Assembly (NCBI GenBank): GCA_003118195.1
Contig: BEXV01000160.1
Span: forward strand, 183,270 to 193,647
Direction: 5' to 3'
DNA from: Hemicentrotus pulcherrimus
Lineage: Eukaryota; Echinodermata; Echinoidea; Camarodonta; Strongylocentrotidae
Length of the DNA: 10,378 nucleotides
Part shown: positions 1 through 7,447 of the stretch, piece by piece
Layout: each line of letters begins with the position of its first letter
Numbering within the stretch: position 1 is the stretch's first letter
Translations under genes and position numbers: made by a program
The notes under the pieces: model-generated
Told to the model about the DNA's origin: nothing
The model's input: the letters and a program-made list of their open reading frames with translations, nothing else
Database searches by the model: none

Positions 1-36
1 GGGGGGGGGGGGGGCCTAAAGAGCCCCCCCCCCCAA
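1..36. repeat. Inverted homopolymer G14 ... C12
   Basis: Fourteen G are followed by CCTAAAGAG and then about twelve C, so the two runs can pair as a GC hairpin with a short loop. The window begins exactly in the G run and ends beside a C9 run, so both edges may be contig breaks where sequencing failed in homopolymers. The true run lengths should not be trusted. It could also be the end of a G/C-rich transposon, but no terminal repeat is visible. Confidence 0.7.
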
Positions 37-226
37 TGGGAATAGGGTTAAAATAACATAATATCCATGACAATAGATTCTTTGGCATTATTGAAAATAT
101 TATTTGCAGGTTTCTGTACATTATGTGCCTACAAAACATGATTTTGCTGTATTAGGCATAGATATTAAATCACTTCTGGGAAAGGGAAATATCATTCTTC
201 TTTTCTTCTTTTTCTCTTTCTTGCAG

Positions 227-307
227 CACAATTTTAACTCTGCAGCGTTCAAGGCTCGCACCAAAGTCAGAAGCAAGCAACGAGACAAGCGTGTAGCAAT
301 ATACTGA
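227..307 (+). CDS. Probable terminal coding exon of an upstream gene (partial, frame undecided)
   Basis: A very strong splice acceptor lies at 195-226: an almost pure pyrimidine tract of about 30 bases ending TTGCAG. After it two of three frames are open for 22-26 codons and then stop, and I see no good donor, so this looks like a last exon. Frame A begins HNFNSAAFKARTKV and ends with a very basic tail KQRDKRVAIY before TGA at 305-307. Frame B, one base later, ends SEASNETSV before TAG at 294-296; ETSV fits a class I PDZ-binding C-terminus. The third frame stops at once. I recognise neither peptide. The rest of the gene is outside the window, so neither product nor frame can be settled. If real, the 3' UTR runs into the foldback element at 337-520; the first canonical AATAAA after it is at 1943-1948, with an ATTAAA at 1774-1779. 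Confidence 0.42.
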   Translation, partial: HNFNSAAFKARTKVRSKQRDKRVAIY

Positions 308-336
308 AATCCCTCATAGTTTGATTGTTTTTATCC

Positions 337-520
337 TATAGAGTGGTGAAGTGTGACGTCTTTAAAAAATCTATTTTTAGAATTTCTCAATTTTTTCTTA
401 ACATATTCAATTGTTTTTCGACATTTGGACATTATTTTTGATGTTCTTTCGGAAAATGAAGAAAAAATTGAAAAATTCTCAAAATAGATTTTTATGACGT
501 CACAGCTTCGGTACTCTATA
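337..520. mobile_element. Foldback MITE with about 62-bp terminal inverted repeats
   Basis: The first 62 bases (337-398, starting TATAGAGTGGTGAAG) match the reverse complement of the last 62 (459-520, read back as TATAGAGTACCGAAG) with only a few mismatches and one small gap. Both arms carry GACGTC and then the same A/T-rich block. A loop of about 60 bases separates them. The ends read TATAGAGT...ACTCTATA, which fits a TA target duplication (337-338 and 519-520) around a 180-bp element, as in Tc1/mariner-like nonautonomous elements. There is no coding capacity. The superfamily is inferred from TA ends only. Confidence 0.82.
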
Positions 521-745
521 CTTTTTTAAGTTTCTCCCTTTAAGCTCATTCAGGCATGATACAGTAAATCGTTTTGAAAACCACTGTGGCAAAAATAGAA
601 TTGCACAAGCATAGGGCATCCCTGGATGCTTGTTTCCTGGCCTTAACCTGATTCCAGGCACCTTCCCATTTTAGGCTTCATATTCTACAGCACATATGGG
701 ACTCAAATATGTGAGGGTCTCATTCCAGACTCACTGGGTTAAACC

Positions 746-915
746 ACCAGGGGCCTGATTCATAATACATGTTAACGCTAACATGTTATCAATAACACGT
801 TACTATAATTGTTGTAAGCTACTTAAATCCTTACATATATTCGGCTAGGAGCAGATTCGTCATAGATCTGTGGCAATTGTTTTTTAAAACAAGTTTTATG
901 AAACAGGACCCTGGT
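746..915. mobile_element. Short inverted-repeat element (MITE), about 170 bp
   Basis: The left end ACCAGGGGCCTGATTCATAA (746-765) is mirrored by the right end TTATGAAACAGGACCCTGGT (896-915), whose reverse complement differs at only two positions. The AGGGnCCTGnTTCATAA terminus resembles ends of nonautonomous DNA transposons I know from marine invertebrate genomes, but I cannot assign a superfamily and see no clean target duplication. Just inside the left end an 8-bp perfect hairpin with a 4-base loop occurs (arms 767-774 and 779-786, ACATGTTA/TAACATGT). No open frame. Confidence 0.68.
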
Positions 916-1707
916 TGATCACAGAGTATATAAAGAGAATTTTGATGTGTGCGTTTGTTTTATTGACCCTCTACTTGCCATTCATTCACACCTCAAATGA
1001 TATTTTGCTGCCACAGGTCATCTTAAGCAATTTACTGCGTCTTGTCTGAACAGGGTTTAGGAGCCATATCTACTAAATTATGATAGTGTAAGATGCATGG
1101 ATGATTGTTTGTGTAGAGGCAGGGGGTAACTCAAACTTACATCAACGTGTTCCATAGGTAAAGCTTGAAGTTCATTTACGACATCATTGGTTAGGAAGTC
1201 ATGCATTTATGCTCGGGTAACTACAGTTAATTTATTATTTTGCCAGTTCCCAATCATCATTTCTCCACCAATTCTGAACCACTTCAAACAAAAAGTATAA
1301 AAGGTACTGATGAGTGCTGTGTAACTGTTTGAGTGTCCTTTTCTCAAGTAGGAACTTGCAATGTATACTGTCACCAAGTTTAATTGTATCCTGTACCCAG
1401 ATCTGTTGACTACCTCAAATGATCACATTTTTCATTGTGTATTAATGAACAACAAACTTGAGCCCTTTTTTTCCTTTCTATCCATCATGATCATGAAGTA
1501 CATTTAGTCCCTCGCAATTATCTTATGAGAGAAGGCATGGAACTTAGGAAGGTTCTTTTTTTCCATTTCCCATTCACTGATACCAACATAATGATCTGGC
1601 TATCCTATAGGCCTTTCCCTTTGACGGTTACTAGCTCAATGTACTTGCACTCATGCTTTAGGTGCTGTACTTTACCAAATCTACAAAAACAGTTGTAAAT
1701 TCAGTTA
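916..1707. other. Non-genic AT-rich stretch
   Basis: I see no exon with convincing splice sites and no known RNA gene here. All frames are closed at short intervals. If the exon at 227-307 is a last exon, part of this may be its 3' UTR, but no canonical AATAAA occurs until 1943. Confidence 0.5.
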
Positions 1708-1708
1708 A

Positions 1709-1748
<40 letters not shown>
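1708..1748. repeat. (AT)n microsatellite
   Basis: About 40 bases of alternating A and T, with one C interruption near the left side. It is self-complementary, so cruciform or slippage is possible. No other role is visible. Confidence 0.95.
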
Positions 1749-1751
<3 letters not shown>

Positions 1752-2503
1752 AGATATGTACTGAAGTAAGCATATTAAATCAAACTTAATATCAGCCCGG
1801 ATACCAAAGAAATAGACACTTGAAGAAGAACACAACCAGGAAGTTATGAGTTCACTTGCCAGCAAACGTTAGTTAATCATATTAGGATTGAATGGAAATA
1901 TATATCCAGGGGCTAACCAATTCTGTGCAGCTGGAGATAACAAATAAAACATGAATGTGCTTGCTTATCTGTCTGGGCAACATGTAACACAACAAACAAT
2001 TAACAACCCTCAGTGAAACATGTGAAGCATCATTGAAGAGTTATCGAAGAGGAATATAATTCCCTCTTAATCAACATCAAGTTGACATTTGAAAAATGTT
2101 TGTCTATAACCTTTTCGTCTTCTCTCCAATTATTCAAATATATTGAAAGTTTGTTCTTTTTACTTATAAAAATAAATAAATTAATGTTCAACATTTAAAT
2201 TATACTTTGTTTAAATTGTATTCTAAATTCTTGACCTATATATTAGTATTCTGTAAAACATGTATATCTATATTTGTTCTTCTCTAATTCTTCTGTCCCA
2301 ATGACATGTGGTTGTCGTTATAGACAGACAAAAACAGAAAATAAATTAATTTGGTAAGTTTTTTTTCTTCAGAGAGCTTGCTAAATCTATTCCATAATAA
2401 TGAAATTATTGCTTATATGAGCTAAAACTCTGTTAAGGATGATGTTTTCACATAAACATGTGCAATTGTTCTGTAAGGAAAAAGAACATTTTATTTTTCT
2501 CAA
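1749..2503. other. Non-genic AT-rich stretch with possible poly(A) signals
   Basis: AATAAA occurs at 1943-1948 and again in the run of AATAAATAAATT near 2170; these could end a transcript from the left but no cleavage site can be seen. At 2354-2372 a GTAAGT lies only a few bases before a T-rich TTCTTCAG; this is far too short for an intron. No supported gene. Confidence 0.45.
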
Positions 2504-2537
2504 TTTTTTTTTTTTTTTTTTTTTTTTTGGGGGGGGG
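2504..2537. repeat. T25 G9 homopolymer junction
   Basis: Twenty-five T (2504-2528) are followed directly by nine G (2529-2537). Read on the minus strand this is C9A25, which could be the poly(A) end of an old minus-strand retroinsertion, but no target duplication or retrogene body is recognisable beside it. The lengths are prone to sequencing error. Confidence 0.9.
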
Positions 2538-5269
2538 TGAGATTTTCGCATATTTGAATAAGATATCTGCTTACTGTCATGTGATAATAATTAGGTACCT
2601 TGTTTAATATACAGAATATGTCCAGCAATTCTCTTATGCAGACAAAGACATTATACTATAACTATAAGCCCTTAAAATTCTTCAACCTTGTGCGTTAAAA
2701 TTGTGATACAGAATCACAAATATTCACTCATTTATTAGTGTCATTCTGCAAGTATTTCTTGAACTGCACCCAGTGATATGAGGGAATCATTTGAATACTG
2801 TTTTCAGTTTCCAGTCGGTCAATGTAAACACATTGCAAACAATTATTTAGTTTCACTCAATCATAATTTAGAATTGCTTCAAGCTCATGCTTTAACATGT
2901 AAAATATGTTTGCCCTCACATAGCTAAACTATTAAATACTAGATTATAATTTAGCTTACATGAGAATAAATTGGGTGTGGATCCTAGAGTGGGTTGGCAC
3001 AAGTAGTCTTGCAGAAATGCATCAAGAATTTCAACTTATTTTCTCCTGTGAATAAACCGTTAAAAGTGAATGATTCACATATTTAATAAATCAAAATTTT
3101 AAACGATTTTACTTTGAATTTTATTTAATATACCCTTTATTTTGTGTTGTGCAGTGTTCATAGATGAAAAAACTGAAATTAATGTTGTATTTAATCAGAA
3201 AACATGGGAGATGATCTCCTCTTTTTTAAATTGATAATACCATATTGTATTTGCATGAATGTAATTAAACCAAGCCTTATAATGAGTAAGGGGTCGGTAT
3301 TCAATTCAATACTAAACTTGTGGGACATAGCTTGAGCTAACCTGGGATCAAGTGTATGGAAAGCATATACCAATGTATCTCATAGGTTAATTGAAATATG
3401 TGTATCTTACTCAATTTTGGCCGAGATCAAATACCTTGCCAATGCTGTTATTCAGTTTCAGCTTTCAGCTAAGTGTTCTACTCCTATGGAAGCTAGCTCA
3501 GAGATTTATGCATGATATTTGGAATGGGCTGTGGCCAAGCAAATCTGTGCACTATGTTTCTAATTTCATAATCTTTTAGATGACTAGGTCTTAGAAATCA
3601 AGACCAACTGGTATGTGACTTTACCAAGTCTCTTTGCCAAAGTTTGCTTTAATACTTAGATGCAAAACTTAGATAAAATACTGAATATGACTGGAGTTAT
3701 TTTACTTAACCATGCTAAATACCGAGTAAAATGTTCACTTTCTCCAAGCATCGAATTGAACATCGGCCCATCTCCTAAGCTACCACCTGCTATTGATGTA
3801 CCAAGGAAAAGTTTTTTATTTGTATTTGCTTGGTTGGTTTTATTTGTTTTAATCTATTATGTATTTTTTGTCTTCATTTGACTTGATTTAATGCTGTGGA
3901 AAATATGTTGCTTACAAACGTACATGTATTGTAAAGCAAGAGTCAGCTATTACACATTTATCATTAAATTTCACCATTATTTTCATTTAAATCAATTAGC
4001 AAACATATGAATAAAAATCTCTACTAAAGCCTACTTGAAAGACATAAGTCCACATTAGTTGATGTTCCACCTTGAATAAACATTGACTTTACTTTATTTT
4101 AGCAGTTTGGGTTTCCCTCTCAGTAATTGTGTTTATTTCCTGTTTTCATCTTCTGCATCTGAACGAATGCTTCAAGAATGTGAAGATCTTTAGAAGTGAG
4201 TTACCATATCCATAATATTTGATACAAGTCCTTTCCGTTAAGCCAGCCTCCTATGAACAAGTAAATGTAAATCACATAGAATGCATTGTTTGGGTAGACA
4301 TGTTTGTGTAAGTTCATTGCTAACATAGCCAAGAAGGTTTTTAATCAATATTTGTGTTCCTTTTCAGAAGTGAGATATGTAAACACTTTTCGTTGGACTG
4401 TGTGAAACATGTGAACAGTGAAATACACATTGTATTCAGTGGATACTGGTTTGCTTCACAGGTTTGACAAACAACTATCCTCCCACTGCCTATTCTTATT
4501 TTTGTAATGGGGGCGAGATTGAATATGAAGTGAATTGCTCTCATAATGAAAAATGCAGTTCTAGTTTCCTTAAATACCATTACATTTAGATAAATACCAG
4601 CATGTTTTGTAATCTCTCAATTTAGGTCTTATAGCAGGCAAATGAATCTCGTTCTATTTTCCCAACAAAGTGGGTAATCATGGACTACTCCAATCATTGA
4701 TAATTAGTAATGATTAGATTAAAACTTTTTGTTTATATTGATAAATGTCAGAACCTATTTTACGTTGTAGAAATTATAATTACAGTAAAACATGCAATGT
4801 ACTTCTTTTAACCAGTCTGTGACAAGACGATTGTAATGTACATATGAAATTATGAATTGTAGGTGAATAAATACTAGACTTTGAACTATAACGTCACATT
4901 TTGTTTGTATTGATGGATTCGTCTGGAAGGTAATGGTGTGTTTAGAAACTGACTGCAGAGTGTCTGTTTGTTGGTAAATCAATGTAACGTGCTACTGGAC
5001 ACATTTGATACTTCCAAGGTGGTAACTTCTGTTTTTAGACTTTGATCTGTATTTTTCTCTCGTCGAGTCATCGTCGTCACAAACTTAATATTCATTCTTC
5101 AATTGGGTGTTTAAAGATGGGGGTGGGGAGAATTCCAACCAACAAAAGACTATTCAATTAAGAAAATAATGAAAGTAATCAATCGAATTTGCTCTTAAAG
5201 TAGCATGGGAACATTTCTGTCCAGTAGCACTGCAAGTCTGAAGTGGCGTTATTGAGTGTTTACTTAGGT
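2538..5269. other. Long non-genic AT-rich stretch
   Basis: Some 2.7 kb hold only short open frames (60-79 codons at most on either strand, for example 3191-3373 minus, 3660-3881 plus, 4341-4580 minus and 4755-4982 minus). Their translations are low in complexity or lack family features, and none is flanked by matching splice sites. Scattered AATAAA occur near 3053, 3083, 4075 and 4866. I see no tRNA, clear transposon end or long repeat. It is probably intergenic, or part of a long intron whose exons lie elsewhere. Confidence 0.5.
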
Positions 5270-5275
5270 CATGAA

Positions 5276-5484
5276 GCCAGACGTTGTGGCGTGCGCCTGT
5301 AATCCAGCTAAAAGTGGAAGTTACACAAATTCAGCGTATGTTCAGGGATCCGAGAGTTATCCCTGGTATGTTCGAAGCTGAATCACGTCTTTCGGATGGT
5401 GACGTTTAAAGATCGGTCCCCAGACTTAAATAATCACGTCTGTAAATACCCAATACACACGCAACACACACACATGTAGCCAGA
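5276..5484 (+). mobile_element. SINE-like retroposon with a 7SL-like head
   Basis: The head (from 5276) reads GCCAGACGTTGTGGCG then TGCGCCTGTAATCCAGCT, close to the 5' domain of 7SL RNA as I know it from human and Alu sequences (GTGGCGCGTGCCTGTAGTCC). GTGGCGTGCGCC at 5286-5297 sits where the internal pol III A box would be, and GTTCGAAGC at 5370-5378 is a B-box-like match about 75 bases later. A middle block (5387-5425) contains CTTTCGGATGGTGACG, similar to a conserved block I remember from SINEs of marine animals. The tail is CA-rich (5451-5472). CATGAAGCCAGA (5270-5281) and CATGTAGCCAGA (5473-5484) match at 11 of 12 bases and may be the target duplication, which would put the element at 5282-5472. 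That clashes with a full 7SL-like start at 5276, so the left edge is uncertain. Confidence 0.6.
5329..5383 (+). other. Nested hairpin inside the SINE-like unit
   Basis: Outer arms ATTCAGC (5329-5335) and GCTGAAT (5377-5383) pair perfectly. Inside them CAGGGAT (5343-5349) and ATCCCTG (5359-5365) pair perfectly around a 9-base loop. The internal loop has GTATGTT on the left (5336-5342) and GTATGTTCGAA on the right (5366-5376), so both sides start with the same seven bases. The B-box-like GTTCGA falls in the right side. It probably shapes the RNA of the SINE. Confidence 0.7.
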
Positions 5485-5565
5485 AATGAGGTAATAAAGT
5501 AAAGACGAAAATGGGAGCGGGTATTTTCTTGTAAAATAATTGCCGAACAAAATCGGAAGCAGTTC

Positions 5566-5589
5566 TTGTAATATACATATATATTACAA
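5566..5589. repeat. Perfect 10-bp AT-rich hairpin
   Basis: TTGTAATATA (5566-5575) and TATATTACAA (5580-5589) are exact reverse complements with a 4-base loop. A second, 7-bp hairpin follows at 5613-5636 (ACATAGA/TCTATGT, 10-base loop). Neither is followed by a T run or linked to a gene, and chance is a fair explanation in AT-rich DNA. Confidence 0.6.
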
Positions 5590-5758
5590 ATAGGTTTGAA
5601 ATATTTTCAGGTACATAGATAAATACCGGTCTATGTCATACATGCATCGTAAATATTACTCCAGTCCGACAAAGTGCCAGGGAGAAGGGAGGAAAAAGGG
5701 TTTCTTGTTTTAATACATTCATTGGGTTGCCTGGGGTGATTTGCCAGCGCCCCTTACA

Positions 5759-5775
5759 CCCACCCCACCCCTCCC
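5759..5775 (-). other. Canonical G-quadruplex motif on the minus strand
   Basis: The plus strand reads CCC A CCCC A CCCC T CCC, so the minus strand has four runs of at least three G joined by single-base loops, one of the most stable quadruplex arrangements. The plus strand could form an i-motif. It lies about 1.65 kb upstream of the CABIT coding exon, inside transposon-like debris, so a regulatory role is only a possibility. Confidence 0.75.
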
Positions 5776-5784
5776 AGTCAAGGT

Positions 5785-5805
5785 GTGGATACGCCGCTAT
5801 TACTC
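5785..5805 (-). mobile_element. Possible relic of a hAT-type terminal repeat
   Basis: TGTGGATACGCCGCTAT, read on the minus strand, gives AGCGGCGTATCCACA, close to the CAGTGGCGGATCTA terminus seen at 10297 and to CAGTGGCG ends I know from hAT elements. On the plus strand the C-rich block at 5746-5775 sits directly inside it, as G/C runs do in such elements. The opposite end is not clear (AAAGTGCCAGGGAGAAGGG near 5671 is a weak candidate), so element limits cannot be given. Confidence 0.3.
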
Positions 5806-6116
5806 TTCGTATACCTTTTCATTGATCTAACAATCTATACATTTGAATAAAGAAATATAATGTATTTTTGAAACTCCAACTCGCGTCCAGGATTCACCTT
5901 AAACAAGAACAGAAACTAAACTTGACTATTGTGTTATTCCCAGGGTATTACATTGCACGGGAAGTTTGTTTTCAGAATTTAGTCAAAATTATCGACTTGA
6001 TGCTCTAGATTCAGTTGCGTATTTCCTTGTAATGATTCTCCCCCGGGGATTCTCCCCTGTCCATATTAGAAATTCAACGTACCTGATTCAGTCCCGGCCC
6101 CCCAATCAATGTTATT

Positions 6117-6430
6117 TAGGGTACGCATATGCTCGTACCCTCTTTTTGAAAGCACCCTCTATCTGAGGACTGACAACATTTCCGAACACCCCTTTTGCGG
6201 GCTTTTCGCGAGCTTTTCCTGCCTCGGAGACCCCCCTTAATCAGGAAAAATGCTCAATGTACCCCCCTTAATTCGGAATAATTTCTCAGGAGTCCAAAGA
6301 GATGAAAGAAAAAAAAGAAAAACACCTCCTTTTTAAAGAAAACTCCGGGTGAAAAGTCAAATACACCCCCCCCCTTTTTTTTTTTTACAATTCTGGGGAC
6401 GGACTTTGTCGCACGAAAAGTACCCTTTTA
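6117..6430. repeat. Series of degenerate C-run/T-run units
   Basis: At least seven places carry a C run followed closely by a T run: near 6138, 6155, 6189, 6231, 6262, 6327 and 6366 (C9T12), and again near 6423. The best pair is CCCCCCTTAATCAGG (6231) and CCCCCCTTAATTCGG (6262), 31 bases apart. Several units are followed by CGG or GGG a few bases later. The stretch opens with a perfect 8-bp hairpin AGGGTACG/CGTACCCT at about 6117-6140. It looks like an eroded tandem repeat or transposon interior. The open frame at 5966-6166 that enters it has no family features. Confidence 0.45.
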
Positions 6431-7048
6431 CCTGACATTTTGGCAACAAGCATGCGGTCATTCCGACTTCTGAGTGGGAGGGGGGCGGGAATTCAGTATT
6501 TTAAAGGAATATTTAGGGACAAGAATGCAGGCTTAATATCAACAAAAATGTTAAGAACCATGATGTAAAGTCAGTTACAATGTACCACTTTTGAGACAGC
6601 ATGTGGTATGCCCTAAATCTCGTAACCCGCTCGTAACGCAGGAAGGAAATAATGAGACAGGGTAAATGATTAGAAAATGCATGACAGGTTTTCATATTCC
6701 GTTTATTATTACAATCGCACGAATAAGCATTCACAATCGCATCCGAATTGCATAGCGTCGGAAATATACCACACGCTCTGTGAACTATCTATACATGCAG
6801 AGTAGTGTGGATAACAATAAATAGTAATGTTGTTCCGGGTAGCTCTGAGTCTGCCTTGAAACCAAGAGTTTCTGATCATAAATACTCAAGTGTCAGGCTG
6901 AAACATGAAGTGTCGGTATTCTTCACATTATTAAGCCAGGGGAAGGATAACGGTGTGGTGATTCCAATTTAACTATTCTTGCTTGTCGAAGCATTTCCCG
7001 TTGACATCATGTATGTTTCATCTTTTTAATTTTTTTTGGATTTAGCAG
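6431..7048. other. Non-genic stretch upstream of the CABIT gene
   Basis: No supported exon. CpG dinucleotides are more frequent than in the left half of the window (for example around 6610-6640 and 6710-6770). The minus-strand open frame at 6513-6734 has no recognisable features. GGG A GGGGGG C GGG at 6476-6489 is G-rich but has only three separable G3 runs. The promoter of the CABIT gene could lie here; I see no TATA or initiator that I would defend. Confidence 0.4.
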
Positions 7049-7108
7049 TTGACTGATCGAGGACCACCAATCACTCTGCCGTTTATTTGCTGTGAATGCA
7101 AGAGATTT
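7049..7108 (+). other. Candidate small 5' exon (weak)
   Basis: A T-rich tract ending GATTTAGCAG (to 7048) could be an acceptor, and TTT|GTAAGC at 7108/7109 a donor, giving a 60-base exon. One frame is open (LTDRGPPITLPFICCECKRF) but matches nothing I know. Joined to the acceptor at 7410 it would run into the 5' leader of the CABIT gene in a different frame from the ATG, so it would be untranslated there. As an internal exon it would need another exon further upstream. Chance splice-like sites are equally possible. Confidence 0.22.
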
Positions 7109-7410
7109 GTAAGCTACGAGAACACACCCGTCGGTGATCAACGTATCCAGAATAATAACAGTCTTCACAAGTATCGTCGAGATCAATGTCCAAAGTTACT
7201 CAAACTAACCAGCATTGCTTTATTCTTGATAACTTGTAAAGTGGTATCAACGAATATTAAGAAATTGTATTCTGCTTAAATAAACATTATTTTTCTCCGA
7301 ATTTGAATTCCACACCTCTTTTCTTTTACTGCATATCACAATCACATCCTATCAGAGGAGTGTGGATCTGTATGTTTTTCTTGCAATACTGTCATGAAGT
7401 TGATTTTTAG

Positions 7411-7447
7411 GTAACTCGAAGCAATAAAGAATTTCGCCTCTTCAATC
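7411..7447 (+). promoter_or_regulatory. 5' leader of the CABIT gene, with possible acceptor at 7410
   Basis: GATTTTTAG at 7402-7410 may be a splice acceptor, so translation would start in a non-first exon. TAA at 7412-7414 is in frame with the ATG at 7448 and no ATG lies between, which supports 7448 as the start. The start context is AATCATGG, with A at -3 and G at +4, a good animal initiation context. Confidence 0.5.

Noticed and set aside
2354..2372. GTAAGT followed by a T-rich TTCTTCAG
   Set aside because: The space of 19 bases is too short for a spliceosomal intron, and there is no open frame on either side.
3191..4982. Several 60-79 codon frames on both strands
   Set aside because: Lengths are expected by chance over several kilobases; translations look random, and no frames link into a plausible multi-exon gene.
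5370..5378. GTTCGAAGC as a tRNA gene B box
   Set aside because: No cloverleaf or acceptor stem can be drawn around it and the A box fits 7SL better; it was kept as part of the SINE-like unit.
5966..6166. 66-codon frame beginning MFSEFSQNYR
   Set aside because: It runs into C-rich repeat debris, has no family features and no splice sites at its ends.
7049..7279. 76-codon frame with a CCEC motif
   Set aside because: It starts at TTG, not ATG, right at a possible acceptor, and no zinc-finger spacing is present; only the first 60 bases were kept, as a weak exon candidate.
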